Assembly: GCA_947453205.1 (NCBI GenBank)
Contig: CANGFT010000013.1
Coordinates: forward strand, 1 to 64,000
Length of the DNA: 64,000 nt
Source: Beijerinckiaceae bacterium
GTDB lineage: Bacteria > Pseudomonadota > Alphaproteobacteria > Rhizobiales > Beijerinckiaceae
Direction: 5' to 3'
Shown here: one piece after another, positions 20,309 to 29,126 of the stretch
Layout: the number at the start of each line of letters is the position of its first letter
Position numbering within the stretch: position 1 is the stretch's first letter
Program-made: the position numbers and the translations under genes
Notes under the pieces: generated by a model
Database searches by the model: none
Told to the model about the DNA's origin: nothing
Seen by the model: only the letters and a program-made list of their open reading frames with translations

Positions 20309-20998
20309 ATGCTCAGCATCCAGGACATCCACACCTATTACGGCGACAGCTACATTCTGCAGGGCGTGTCGCTTGAGCTGCAGCCGGGACAGGTGGTCGC
20401 GCTGCTGGGCCGCAACGGCGTCGGCAAGACCACGCTGGCCCGCTCCATCATGGGCCTGACGCCCGCCAGCCGGGGCCGCATCCTCTTCGGGGATCAGGAC
20501 ATCACCCGCGCCAGCGCGCATCGCATCGCGCGGCTTGGCATCGGCTATGTGCCGCAGGGGCGGCAGGTCTTCCGCTCCCTCAACATCAGGGAGCATCTGC
20601 AGGTCACCGCGCGCGGGAACGGCCAGTGGACCCCCGACAAGATCCTCGATCTCTTCCCCAACCTCCGCAGCCGCATCAAGAGCCTTGCAGGCAAGCTCAG
20701 CGGCGGCGAGCAGCAGATGCTGGCGGCGGCGCGCGCGCTCGTGGGCAACCCCGCCCTGCTCCTGATGGATGAGCCCACCGAAGGCCTCGCGCCCATGATG
20801 ATCCGGGAGCTCGGCAAGACCATCGCCTCCCTCAAGGAGGGCGGCGCCTCGATCCTGCTCATCGAACAGCAGCTCAACTTCGCCCTGCGCTACGCCGACA
20901 TCGTCTTCATCATGAACAAGGGACGGATCGTGCATCGCTGCACGCCAGCGGAGCTGCTGGCGGATCCCGACACCAAGGCGCGTTATCTCGGCGTGTGA
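20309..20998 (+). CDS. ABC transporter ATPase, LivF family
   Basis: 229 residues, four bases after the LivG-like stop. Walker A GRNGVGKTT at 34-42, Q-loop YVPQGRQVFRSLNIREHL, signature LSGGEQQMLAAARAL, Walker B LLLMDEPTEGLAP and IEQQ in place of the switch His pair, all normal for LivF. Completes the five-gene importer; the SDR gene follows 27 bases later on the same strand. Confidence 0.93.
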   Translation: MLSIQDIHTYYGDSYILQGVSLELQPGQVVALLGRNGVGKTTLARSIMGLTPASRGRILFGDQDITRASAHRIARLGIGYVPQGRQVFRSLNIREHLQVTARGNGQWTPDKILDLFPNLRSRIKSLAGKLSGGEQQMLAAARALVGNPALLLMDEPTEGLAPMMIRELGKTIASLKEGGASILLIEQQLNFALRYADIVFIMNKGRIVHRCTPAELLADPDTKARYLGV

Positions 20999-21025
20999 CA
21001 ACACAAAACAACAAGGGAGCGGAAT

Positions 21026-21847
21026 ATGTCAGGAGCGTCAGCAGCCCCCAACCATCCCGTCGTCATCGTGACCGGCGCGGCCCGCGGCCTCGGCCGCGCC
21101 ATGGCCATATCGCTGCTGCGCAGCGGCGCGAAGGTCGCGGCGGCGGACCTGCCTTCCAGCGCAGCGGAAATGGCCGAACTCGTCGCACTCGCCCAGGCTG
21201 AATCCATGGCCGACCGCCTGCTGACCGTGGAGTGCGACGTCTCGAACTGGGACGATTGTCAGGCGGCGGTGCGCGGGGTCGTCGACCATTTCGGAGCGCT
21301 GCATGGCCTTGTGAACAATGCGGGGCTTGGCATGCAGCATATCGGCAATGTGCTGTCGGGCCCGCGCCGCCGCTTTTATGAAGTCAACGCCGACACCTGG
21401 CGCACCTCCATCGACGTGAACTTCAACGGCCCCTTCATGATGGCGAAGGCGGCGGCCCCGCTCATGGTCGAACAGGGCTGGGGCCGGATCGTCAACATCG
21501 TCACGAGCTTCTACACGATGATGATGGAGGGCTTCTCGCCCTATGGCCCCTCCAAGGCGGCGCTGGAGTCCGCCACCGTGATCTGGTCGAAGGATCTTGC
21601 GGCGACCGGCGTCACCGTCAACGCCCTGCTGCCGGGCGGGCCCGCCAACACACGCATGATCCCGCAAGGCGACATCGACGACCGCTCGAAGCTGATCCAG
21701 CCCGAGGCCATGATGGCGCCCATCGCATGGCTCATGTCCGGGCGCTCGGACGGCGTCAACGGACGCCGGATCATCGCATCCGAATGGCCCGCAGACCGAT
21801 TGAATGCAACGCCCGCCAGCGACGTCGGCGCCCCCGCAGGCTGGTGA
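21026..21847 (+). CDS. SDR family NAD(P)-dependent oxidoreductase
   Basis: 273 residues; AAGGGAG upstream. Classical short-chain dehydrogenase: TGAARGLGRAMA (cofactor loop, about 14-25), NNAG (about 94-97), and catalytic YGPSK with Ser in the preceding IVTSFYT stretch. An insertion around GPRRRFYEVNADTW lengthens it relative to the usual 250. The C-terminus ends in a Pro/Ala-rich tail. It probably oxidises a beta-hydroxyacyl or alcohol intermediate of the neighbouring pathway; substrate unknown. Confidence 0.88.
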   Translation: MSGASAAPNHPVVIVTGAARGLGRAMAISLLRSGAKVAAADLPSSAAEMAELVALAQAESMADRLLTVECDVSNWDDCQAAVRGVVDHFGALHGLVNNAGLGMQHIGNVLSGPRRRFYEVNADTWRTSIDVNFNGPFMMAKAAAPLMVEQGWGRIVNIVTSFYTMMMEGFSPYGPSKAALESATVIWSKDLAATGVTVNALLPGGPANTRMIPQGDIDDRSKLIQPEAMMAPIAWLMSGRSDGVNGRRIIASEWPADRLNATPASDVGAPAGW

Positions 21848-21874
21848 CCAGAACAAGAGAACAGGGAGGAACCT

Positions 21875-22696
21875 ATGTCAGAATCCAACACCGTCACCGT
21901 CAGCATCGAGAATGCGGTCGCCACCGTCACGCTCAACCGTCCGCACAAGCGCAACGCCATGAGCCCGACCCTGCATATCGAAATGGTCGATGTGCTGGAG
22001 AAGCTGCGCTACGAGAAAACCTCGCGCGTCGTCGTCATCACCGGCGCGGGCGAATCCTTTTGCGCAGGCATGGACCTGAAGCAATTCTTCATGGACCTGA
22101 AGGATGATCCGGCCGAATTCGACCGCATCTACCGCATGGCCACCGAATGGCGCTTCCGCACCCTGCGCTACTATCCCAAGCCCACCATCGCCATGGTGAA
22201 CGGCTATTGCTTCGGCGGCGCCTTCTCCATCGTCGAGGGCTGCGACCTCGCCTTCGCCGCCAAGGAGGCGACCTTTGGCCTCTCGGAGGTCAACTTCAAG
22301 CATTACCCCGGCGGCAGCGTCAGCAAGTCGCTGGCGAACCTCATGCGCCCGCGCGACGCGCTTTATTACGCGATGACGGGCCGCCCCTTCAAAGGCGACC
22401 GCGCCGCCGAAATCGGCTTCATCAACGCAGCCTATCCCCTCGCGGAGCTGCGGGACGAGGTGATGGCGCTGGCGCAGGAGATCGCCAGCAAGGATCCCGA
22501 CGCCCTTCACGCCTGCAAGGACGGCTATCGTTTCTCGCTGGAGATGAGCGCGGACGCGGCCATCAACTATGCCGCCGCCAAGTCCGACCAGCTGACCCTG
22601 CGGCAGAAGGATTCATGGCGCAGCGAAGGCATCGGCGATTTCCTGGACGGCAAATATCGTCCGGGCCTTGGCGGGCACGAGAAGGCGGAGAAATAG
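21875..22696 (+). CDS. crotonase related to p-hydroxycinnamoyl-CoA hydratase/lyase
   Basis: 273 residues; GGGAGGA upstream. Closely follows the Pseudomonas HCHL (feruloyl-CoA hydratase/lyase) sequence as I remember it: RPHKRNAMSPTL, GAGESFCAGMDLK, KPTIAMVNGYCFGG, EATFGLSEVNF and LYYAMTGRPFKGDRAAEIG. The catalytic Glu143 equivalent is E138 and Ser123 is S118. The two tyrosines that hold the substrate 4-hydroxyl in HCHL (Tyr75, Tyr239) are F71 and A234 here. Hydration or retro-aldol cleavage of an enoyl-CoA is likely; feruloyl-CoA itself is doubtful. No feruloyl-CoA synthetase or vanillin dehydrogenase is adjacent. Confidence 0.8.
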   Translation: MSESNTVTVSIENAVATVTLNRPHKRNAMSPTLHIEMVDVLEKLRYEKTSRVVVITGAGESFCAGMDLKQFFMDLKDDPAEFDRIYRMATEWRFRTLRYYPKPTIAMVNGYCFGGAFSIVEGCDLAFAAKEATFGLSEVNFKHYPGGSVSKSLANLMRPRDALYYAMTGRPFKGDRAAEIGFINAAYPLAELRDEVMALAQEIASKDPDALHACKDGYRFSLEMSADAAINYAAAKSDQLTLRQKDSWRSEGIGDFLDGKYRPGLGGHEKAEK

Positions 22697-22708
22697 GCGG
22701 GCGCTGCG

Positions 22709-22734
22709 GCCTCGCGCCCAACCCGGCGCGAGGC
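22709..22734. terminator. hairpin between convergent genes
   Basis: Perfect 10-bp stem GCCTCGCGCC (22709-22718) / GGCGCGAGGC (22725-22734), six-base loop, between the crotonase stop and the stop of the convergent MarR gene. No T-run on either side, so termination strength is uncertain. Confidence 0.6.
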
Positions 22735-23237
22735 TAGCTGTCCGCGAGGTTGCATCTGATCCGGCGCAGCATGGATTTAAGGATCTCCTGCTCCGCAGCC
22801 GTGAAATCGACGAGCATCGCCTTGTTGGTCACGGCTATGTGGGGCATCACGAGATCATAGAGGCGCCGTCCCTCGCGCGTCAGCAAGACCCGAACCTTGC
22901 GCCCGTCAGCCGCATCGGCGACGCGCTTCACAAGTCCGCGACGCTCCAGATCGTGAATGGCGTTGGCGACGGAGGGGCCGCGCATATGGGTGCGGCTGGC
23001 AAGCTCGCTCTGGCTCAAGCCATCCTCCTCCCAGAGGATGCGCAGAAACTGAAAAATCCCCATGCCGACGCCATGGGCGGCGATGCGGGCTGAAAAGGTC
23101 CGGGTCATCGTGCGCGAGGCGTCCGACAGGAGAAACCCGATGGTCTCCTCCAGCCTGAGATCGTCAAACGTCGTCTTGACGGCGGGCGGCGCGCCTTGAG
23201 CGGATAAGGCTTTTCTTTTCGCCACTGCTGATCCCAT
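22734..23237 (-). CDS. MarR family transcriptional regulator
   Basis: 167 residues. Winged helix: LSQSELASRTHMRGPSVANAIHDLERRGLVKRVADAADGRKVRVLLTREGR spans the recognition helix and wing, with the conserved Asp-Gly-Arg-Lys wing. Flanking helices form the dimer interface. Divergent from the alpha/beta hydrolase gene at 23359 and convergent with the crotonase, so it most likely controls one or both halves of the catabolic block, with an aromatic or CoA ligand as the usual signal in this family. Confidence 0.9.
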   Translation of the reverse strand: MGSAVAKRKALSAQGAPPAVKTTFDDLRLEETIGFLLSDASRTMTRTFSARIAAHGVGMGIFQFLRILWEEDGLSQSELASRTHMRGPSVANAIHDLERRGLVKRVADAADGRKVRVLLTREGRRLYDLVMPHIAVTNKAMLVDFTAAEQEILKSMLRRIRCNLADS

Positions 23238-23358
23238 TCCTGACCTTCAAGCGCCAGCATGACCCGGCCCCGCCGCATTGACAAGCCGGGAAAATGATAG
23301 GAACCTTACAATCCAGAATGCGCCCCCAGAATGGCGCGCCTGCCCCAAGGAGGACCGA

Positions 23359-24138
23359 GTGGCTGAACATGCCGTCATTGATGTCCACGGACGGAAAGTA
23401 AACATCAGGCGGATGGGCCAGGGCGCGCCATTGCTCTTCCTGCATGGCGCCCTGGGGATCGCCGATCAGGAGCCCGGCCTTGAGGACCTTGCGCGTCATT
23501 TCGAGGTCATAGCGCCCGACCATCCGGGCTTCGGCGCCTCCGAAGCAAGCGGCGACATTGACGACGTCGCTGACCTCGCGATCTTCTATCTGGACATGCT
23601 CGACCACCTGAAGCTCGACGCCGTCCACGTCGCGGGCCAATGCATCGGCGGGTGGATCGCGCTGGAGATGGCGATCTACGCCAGCCATCGCTTCAAGACG
23701 CTGTCCCTCGTCAACAGCGCGGGCCTGCGGGTCAAGGACCAGCCGCGCGGCGACATGTTCCTGTGCTCGGAAGCCGACCTCATCAAGCTGCTGTTCAAGG
23801 GCGAAGCTGGCGACGCATGGATGAAGGGCTGGCGCGCATCGCCCGCGCACGAAGACATCTATGAGCGCAACCGCGGGGCCGCCGCGAAATACACCTGGTC
23901 GCCGCGCCTGTGCAATCCAAAGCTCGACCGCTGGCTGCACCGGGTGACGGCGCCGACGCATATCGTCTGGGGCAGGGACAATCACGTCATCCCCCTCGCC
24001 TATGCGGATGCGCTGAAGGCGCTCATCCCCGGCGCGACGTCGGCGGTCATCGAAGATTGCGCCCATATGGCCCATATCGAACAACCCGCAGCTTTCGCAC
24101 ACGAGATCACCCACTTCATCCGGAGGGCTACGCCATGA
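23359..24138 (+). CDS. alpha/beta hydrolase with Cys nucleophile
   Basis: 259 residues from GTG 23359, set by AAGGAGG six bases upstream. Fold markers: LLFLHGALG (oxyanion), VIAPDHPGFGAS, nucleophile elbow GQCIGG with C95 in place of the usual Ser, acid in VWGRDNHVIP and His in CAHMAHIEQP. Most similar in layout to MhpC-type C-C hydrolases, but a Cys elbow recalls dienelactone hydrolase. It may cleave a ring-fission product or a lactone. ATGA overlap with the next monooxygenase gene shows an operon. Confidence 0.85.
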   Translation: MAEHAVIDVHGRKVNIRRMGQGAPLLFLHGALGIADQEPGLEDLARHFEVIAPDHPGFGASEASGDIDDVADLAIFYLDMLDHLKLDAVHVAGQCIGGWIALEMAIYASHRFKTLSLVNSAGLRVKDQPRGDMFLCSEADLIKLLFKGEAGDAWMKGWRASPAHEDIYERNRGAAAKYTWSPRLCNPKLDRWLHRVTAPTHIVWGRDNHVIPLAYADALKALIPGATSAVIEDCAHMAHIEQPAAFAHEITHFIRRATP

Positions 24139-25322
24139 AGGTCTTCACCTTTCATCTGATGCCTTATGCTGACCTTGACATGACATTCATGGACAAGCAT
24201 CGGGCCGCATGGGTCGTTCTGCCAAACACCTATTATGATCCGAAGAAGGGTCACGAGCTCTACAACCGCTACCTCGACGAGCTTGAGCTTGCGGCGGAGC
24301 TTGGCTTCGACGGCATCTCCGTCAACGAGCACCATCAAAACGCCTATGGCCTGATGCCCTCGCCGGTCGTCACGGCGGCGGCGCTGGCGCGGCGCACCAA
24401 GACCGCGAAGATCGCCATCCTCGGCAACGCCTTCGGCCTGCGCGAACATCCGCTCAACATCGCCGAAGAACATTCGATGATCGACAACATCACCGGCGGG
24501 CGGCTCATCACCGGCATGGTGCGCGGCATCGGCGCGGAGTATTTTTCAACGGGCAACAACCCGGCCTTCTCCCACGCCCGCTTCCAGGAGGCCCATGACC
24601 TCGTGGTGCAGGCATGGACGCGGCCGGGCCCCTTCTCCTTCGAAGGCAAGTTCTACCATTTCGAATATGTGAACATGTGGCCGCGCCCCTTCCAGCAGCC
24701 CCATCCCCCGATCTGGACGCCCTCGACCGGCTCTGCGGAGACGATCGAATGGGCCGCGCATCCTTCCCGCCGATACACCTATCTGCAGGCCTATAGCCCC
24801 ACCCAGTCCGTCGCGCGCTTCCTGAATTATTATCGCCAGTGCGCGCGGGACATGTATGGCTACACCGCCAGCTCCGAGCAGATCGGCTGGTCGACGCCCG
24901 TCTATATTTCGGACACAGACGAGAAGGCGCGCGCGGAGGCCAAGCCCCATATCGAAATTCTCTTCAACAAGCTTCTGCGCCTGCCCTTCGAGATGCTGTT
25001 CCCGCCGGGCTACCTGTCGCAGAAGTCGCTCGCCAACATGCGCAGCCACAAGCGTTCGGTGAGCGGCCAGGAACATACGATCGACTCCCTGATCGACCAG
25101 GGCATCATCGTCTGCGGCAGTCCCGAAACCGTGCGCCGTCAGTTCACCGACGCGCACCGGCTCCTCGGCTTCCAGAACCTGCTCTGCCTCATGCAGTTCG
25201 GCACCCTGCCCCGCGACCTGACCGAGCGCAACATTCGGCTCTTCGCCAGCGAGGTTCTGCCCGCGCTGCAGGGCCTGACCGACAGGGAATATATGGGCAT
25301 GGAGATGCGCGCGGCTGAATGA
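24135..25322 (+). CDS. LLM-class flavin-dependent monooxygenase
   Basis: 395 residues; ATG overlaps the hydrolase stop. Bacterial-luciferase-like TIM barrel: LELAAELGFDGISVNEHHQNAYGLMPSP, KIAILGNAF, RLITGMVRGIGAEYFSTG and HPPIWTPSTGS. Uses reduced FMN or F420-independent FMNH2 with O2; a separate flavin reductase is needed and none is adjacent. Second enzyme of the small operon. Substrate unknown. Confidence 0.87.
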   Translation: MKVFTFHLMPYADLDMTFMDKHRAAWVVLPNTYYDPKKGHELYNRYLDELELAAELGFDGISVNEHHQNAYGLMPSPVVTAAALARRTKTAKIAILGNAFGLREHPLNIAEEHSMIDNITGGRLITGMVRGIGAEYFSTGNNPAFSHARFQEAHDLVVQAWTRPGPFSFEGKFYHFEYVNMWPRPFQQPHPPIWTPSTGSAETIEWAAHPSRRYTYLQAYSPTQSVARFLNYYRQCARDMYGYTASSEQIGWSTPVYISDTDEKARAEAKPHIEILFNKLLRLPFEMLFPPGYLSQKSLANMRSHKRSVSGQEHTIDSLIDQGIIVCGSPETVRRQFTDAHRLLGFQNLLCLMQFGTLPRDLTERNIRLFASEVLPALQGLTDREYMGMEMRAAE

Positions 25323-25344
25323 AGCCGTGACGCGCGACAACAAC

Positions 25345-25370
25345 GGCGAGCGCCCTGCAGGACGCTCGCC
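25345..25370. repeat. 26-bp near-perfect palindrome
   Basis: GGCGAGCG-CCCTGCAGGA-CGCTCGCC: 12 of 13 pairs match about a central CTGCAG. It lies in the 100-base gap between the monooxygenase and the next SDR. It could be an attenuating hairpin or an operator; no T-run follows. Confidence 0.5.
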
Positions 25371-25422
25371 AGCGACCGAATGACAGCCTGAAAAAGGCGC
25401 GCAATCATCAAGGGAGGTTTTC

Positions 25423-26187
25423 GTGCTTCAGCAATTGAAGTTCAACGGCGATGTCGTGGTCGTGACCGGCGCAGGCTCAGGGATCGGCCGCTCGACGGCT
25501 GAGGCTCTCGCCGAGCTTGGCGCGACGGTCGTGCTGGTGGCGCGCACCCTCAGCAAGCTGGAGGAGGTCAAGGCCTCCATCGAAAAGAGCGGCGGCAAGG
25601 CCGAGGTCTTCGTCGCCGACGTCTCCAAAGAGGCGGATGTGAAGGCCCTGCGCGCCTTCGTCGATGAGAAGTGGGGACGCTGCAAGGCCATCGTCAACAA
25701 CGCCGGGAACAATTTCGTCTCGCTGGTGACGGACCTCTCCACGCAGAAATGGGACGAGCTGATCGCGGTCGACCTCAACAGCGTCTTCTACATGTGCCGC
25801 GAGTTCATTCCCCTGCTGCTCAAGGAGAAGAACCCCTCGATCCTCAACGTCGCCTCGACCTTCGGCCATATCGGCCACCCCAAGATGCCCGTCTATTGCG
25901 CGGCCAAGGGCGGCGTCATCTCCTTCACCCGCCAGCTTGCGGTGGATTACGGAACGCAGGGCCTGCGGGTGAACTCCATCTGCCCCGGCCCCACTCTCTC
26001 GCCGCGCGTGAAGGGCTATTTCGACACAGGCCGCACCGATCCCACCGAGACCCTGTCCAAGGTCATGCTGGGCCGCTTCGCCCAATGCGATGAGATCGGC
26101 AATGTCGCGGCCTTCCTTGTCTCGGACGCCGCCAGCTATGTCCACGGCGCGTCGATCCTGGTCGATGGCGGCCAGACCATCAACTGA
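25423..26187 (+). CDS. SDR family oxidoreductase
   Basis: 254 residues, GTG start with GGGAGG upstream. Cofactor loop TGAGSGIGRSTAEAL (about 14-28), NNAGNNF, catalytic Ser in NVASTFGHIGH and Y-C-A-A-K, and the C-terminal VHGASILVDGGQTIN. Full length for a FabG-like dehydrogenase. Lies 11 bases before the CoA-transferase gene, so a 3-hydroxyacyl-CoA or alcohol step on a CoA-bound intermediate is plausible. Confidence 0.9.
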   Translation: MLQQLKFNGDVVVVTGAGSGIGRSTAEALAELGATVVLVARTLSKLEEVKASIEKSGGKAEVFVADVSKEADVKALRAFVDEKWGRCKAIVNNAGNNFVSLVTDLSTQKWDELIAVDLNSVFYMCREFIPLLLKEKNPSILNVASTFGHIGHPKMPVYCAAKGGVISFTRQLAVDYGTQGLRVNSICPGPTLSPRVKGYFDTGRTDPTETLSKVMLGRFAQCDEIGNVAAFLVSDAASYVHGASILVDGGQTIN

Positions 26188-26198
26188 CGGGACAGCCG

Positions 26199-27374
26199 AT
26201 GACCAAGGTGTTGGAGGGCGTCAAGGTCGTTGAGCTCGGAACCATGATCACGGCGCCTCTGGCGGCCATGATGCTGGCCGATCTTGGCGCAGACGTCGTC
26301 AAGGTGGAGAATCCGCAGGGGGGCGACCCCTTCCGCAGCTTTCGCGGCGGCCACTACAGCCCGCATTTCTTCGCCTATAATCGCGGCAAGCGCAGCATCA
26401 ATCTCGACCTGCGGCAGGAGGCGGGCAAGGAGGTTCTGCGCAAGCTCCTCGCGGACGCCGACATATTGATCGAGAACTATCGTTCGGGCGTCATGGATCG
26501 GCTGGGCTTCAGCCGCGCCAGCCTCGAGGCGATCAATCCGCGCCTGATCCATTGCTCCATCACGGGCTTCGGCCCCACCGGGCCCTACAGCCAGCGCCCG
26601 GCCTATGACAGCGTGGGCCTTGCGCTCAGCGGCATCTCAAGCCTGCTGCTCGACCCCGAGGAGCCGCAGGTCTGCGGCCCGACGATCCCTGACAACGCAA
26701 CCGGCATGTTCGCCTGCTACGGAATCCTCGGCGCGCTCTATGAGCGCGAGCGCACGGGCAAGGGGCGTTTTGTCGAGCTCAACATGCTGGAGGCCTCCAT
26801 CGCCTTCATCCCCGACCCCTTCGCCAATTACACAATGCTCGGCATCGACAACCAGCCGCTGACGCGCGTGGCGAGCTCCCATTCCTTCGCCTTCCGCTGC
26901 GCCGATGGAAAGCTGCTTGCGATCCATCTGTCGTCGCAGACGAAGTTCTGGGACGGGCTGCTGCGGGTCGCCGAGCGCACGGACCTGAACGATGATCCGC
27001 GCTTTTCGACGCGCGAGGCGCGCATCGCCCATTTCGCCGAACTCACGCAGACGCTCGCCTCTGTGTTCGTCACGCGCGAGCGGGGCGTCTGGATGGCCTT
27101 GCTGGAGGCGCAGGACGTGCCCTTCGCGCCCGTCCACTCGATCCCTGAAGTGATCGACGACCCGCAGGTGCGCCATCTCGAGAGCTTCCGCACCCTGCAT
27201 CACCCCACGCTCGGCGATCTCTTCGCGACCCGTCGCCCCCTGCGCATCGACGGCGGGCGCGATGGTTCAGACCTCGCCGCGCCTGTGCTAGGAGAGCATA
27301 CGGATGAAGTGCTCGCGGAGCTGGGCTACAGCGCAAGCGAAATCGCATCCAAACGGGCCGCCAAGGCCATCTGA
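26199..27374 (+). CDS. CaiB/BaiF family (type III) CoA-transferase
   Basis: 391 residues. Moves CoA between carboxylic acids through an Asp-linked mixed anhydride. Signatures: VVELGTMITAPLAAMMLADLGADVVKVENP, NRGKRSINLDLRQEAGKEVLRKLLADADILIENYRSG, SITGFGPTGPY and ERTGKGRFVELNMLEA. The catalytic Asp is probably in the RPAYDSVGLALSG segment. Likely activates the imported acid for the adjacent dehydrogenases. Confidence 0.92.
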   Translation: MTKVLEGVKVVELGTMITAPLAAMMLADLGADVVKVENPQGGDPFRSFRGGHYSPHFFAYNRGKRSINLDLRQEAGKEVLRKLLADADILIENYRSGVMDRLGFSRASLEAINPRLIHCSITGFGPTGPYSQRPAYDSVGLALSGISSLLLDPEEPQVCGPTIPDNATGMFACYGILGALYERERTGKGRFVELNMLEASIAFIPDPFANYTMLGIDNQPLTRVASSHSFAFRCADGKLLAIHLSSQTKFWDGLLRVAERTDLNDDPRFSTREARIAHFAELTQTLASVFVTRERGVWMALLEAQDVPFAPVHSIPEVIDDPQVRHLESFRTLHHPTLGDLFATRRPLRIDGGRDGSDLAAPVLGEHTDEVLAELGYSASEIASKRAAKAI

Positions 27375-27407
27375 AAAACAATCAGGCAGGAAACTCGGGC
27401 AGGAAAC

Positions 27408-27917
27408 ATGAACAAGCCAACGGTCAATCCCCCCATCCGCCGCGTCGTCACCGGCCATGACGCCAACCAGGTCGCGAAAGTGCTGATGGACTCGCCCGCG
27501 ACCAATTCGAAGGGACCGGGAACCGGCCTTGTCTCGACGCTCATCTGGAGCACAGACTGCACGCCTGCGAAGGTTCCGCTGGGCGAGGCGATTGAAGACG
27601 AGGGCGCGCGCGTCCTTGGCAGCGCGCCGCCGCCCAATGGCAGCCGGTTCGCCGTGATCGAATTTCCGCCCGGCGTCATCTCCGCCATGCACCGCACCGA
27701 AACGATCGACTATGTGATCGTGATCGAGGGCGAGATCGACATGGACATGGACGACTCGACCGTGAAGCTTCGCTATGGCGACGTCATGGTCCAGCGCGGC
27801 ACGAACCATGCGTGGGTGAACCGCAGCGACAAGAAGGCGCGCGTCGCCTTCGTGCTGATCGACGCCGAGCCCCTTGGCATCGGCCACCCCGTGCTCGGCA
27901 AATCAAGCGCCGGCTGA
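27408..27917 (+). CDS. single-domain cupin protein
   Basis: 169 residues. Double-stranded beta-helix with FPPGVISAMHRTETIDYVIVIEGEIDMDMDDS (cupin motif 1, His and Glu ligands) and YGDVMVQRGTNHAWVNRSD (motif 2, His). Two metal-binding His and one Glu are kept, so a dioxygenase, isomerase or sensor role is possible. Between the CoA-transferase and the acyl-CoA dehydrogenase in one operon. Confidence 0.82.
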   Translation: MNKPTVNPPIRRVVTGHDANQVAKVLMDSPATNSKGPGTGLVSTLIWSTDCTPAKVPLGEAIEDEGARVLGSAPPPNGSRFAVIEFPPGVISAMHRTETIDYVIVIEGEIDMDMDDSTVKLRYGDVMVQRGTNHAWVNRSDKKARVAFVLIDAEPLGIGHPVLGKSSAG

Positions 27918-27954
27918 CCCCTTCAATATCATAAAATTAAGAGGATGCGCGCTC

Positions 27955-29106
27955 ATGGATATGGAGCTTCCCGAAGAACTGCGGATGCTGAAGAAGACGG
28001 TCGCCGACTTTGTCGACCGCGAGCTCATCCCCATCGAACAAACGACGATGGATGGGCCGGTGATGCGCGAGGACATCCGGGAGAAGCTTCAGGCCAAGGC
28101 GAAGGATCTCGGCCTGTGGCTGCTCGACACGCCCGTGGAATATGGCGGCCAGGGCCTCGGGCTTCTCGCCATGGTGGTCGTGTGGGAGGAGCTGGCGCGC
28201 ACCATCGCCATGCCGCCGCGCGGGCCGCTGATCTTCGGACCGGATGTGCGCCCGATTCTCTTCACGCTGCCTGAAGAGCAGAAGGCGAAATATCTCCTGC
28301 CTGTTCTGCGCGGCGAGAAGAAGACCGCCTTCGCGCAATCCGAGCCTGACGCGGGCGCCGATCCCGGCTCCATGCGCACGACCGCCGTGCGCCAGGGCGA
28401 TCATTACATCATCAACGGCTACAAGCGCTGGATCACCAATGCCGGGCGCGCGGATTTCTTCCAGCTTGTCGCGGCGACCGACCGCTCCAAGGGAAGCCGC
28501 GGCGGCCTCAGCATGTTCCTTGTGGACGCCGACACGCCTGGCATCACCATCGTGCGGCCCGTTCCGACCATGATGGGCGACGCGCCTTATGAAATCGCCT
28601 TCGACAATGTGAAGGTGCCCGTCGAGAACCTCATCGGCAAGGAGGGCGACGGCATGAAGAACGCGCAGGCCTGGATCACCAGCGGGCGCCTCTATCAGGC
28701 CTGCCGGGGCCTGGGCGTCGCCAAACGCTGCCTCGACATGGCCGCCTCCTACGCCAAGCAGCGCGTGACCTTCGGCGCGCCCCTGTCGGACCGTCAGGCG
28801 ATCCAGATCAAGATCGCCGACAGCTACATGGAGCACAAGATGGTGCAGCTGATGGTCTACAACCTCGCGGCGCGCACCGAAGCTGGCCTCGCCCAGCGCC
28901 ATGAGAGCTACATGGTCAAGATCGCCGGCACGGAGCTTGGATTCCGCGTCGCCGACCGCTGCATGCAGATCCATGGGGGCATGGGCCTGACGATGGAGAT
29001 GCCCATCGCCAAGATGTGGCGCGACGCCCGCAGCTTCATGATCACCGAAGGGCCGGTGGAGCTGATGCGCTCCGTTCTCGCCCGGGAGATCCTGCGCAAT
29101 TACTGA
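27955..29106 (+). CDS. acyl-CoA dehydrogenase
   Basis: 383 residues from ATG 27955 (AGAGGA about 11 bases upstream). FAD enzyme: N-terminal helices, KTAFAQSEPDAGADPGSMRTTA (flavin loop), WITNAGRADFFQLVA, and C-terminal RVTFGAPLSDRQAIQIKIAD and MQIHGGMGLTMEMPIAKMWRDAR. Oxidises an acyl-CoA to its enoyl-CoA, the substrate class of the upstream crotonase, passing electrons to ETF. Substrate chain not predictable. Confidence 0.92.
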   Translation: MDMELPEELRMLKKTVADFVDRELIPIEQTTMDGPVMREDIREKLQAKAKDLGLWLLDTPVEYGGQGLGLLAMVVVWEELARTIAMPPRGPLIFGPDVRPILFTLPEEQKAKYLLPVLRGEKKTAFAQSEPDAGADPGSMRTTAVRQGDHYIINGYKRWITNAGRADFFQLVAATDRSKGSRGGLSMFLVDADTPGITIVRPVPTMMGDAPYEIAFDNVKVPVENLIGKEGDGMKNAQAWITSGRLYQACRGLGVAKRCLDMAASYAKQRVTFGAPLSDRQAIQIKIADSYMEHKMVQLMVYNLAARTEAGLAQRHESYMVKIAGTELGFRVADRCMQIHGGMGLTMEMPIAKMWRDARSFMITEGPVELMRSVLAREILRNY

Positions 29107-29126
29107 ACGACCCATGGGAGCGCGCG

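Noticed and set aside
21875-22696. Calling the crotonase a feruloyl-CoA hydratase/lyase (ech)
   Set aside because: Both tyrosines that bind the substrate hydroxyl are missing and the usual partner genes are absent.
23278-23311. TTGACA at 23278 with TACAAT at 23306 as a promoter for the hydrolase gene
   Set aside because: Spacing of about 23 bases is too long for a sigma-70-type promoter.
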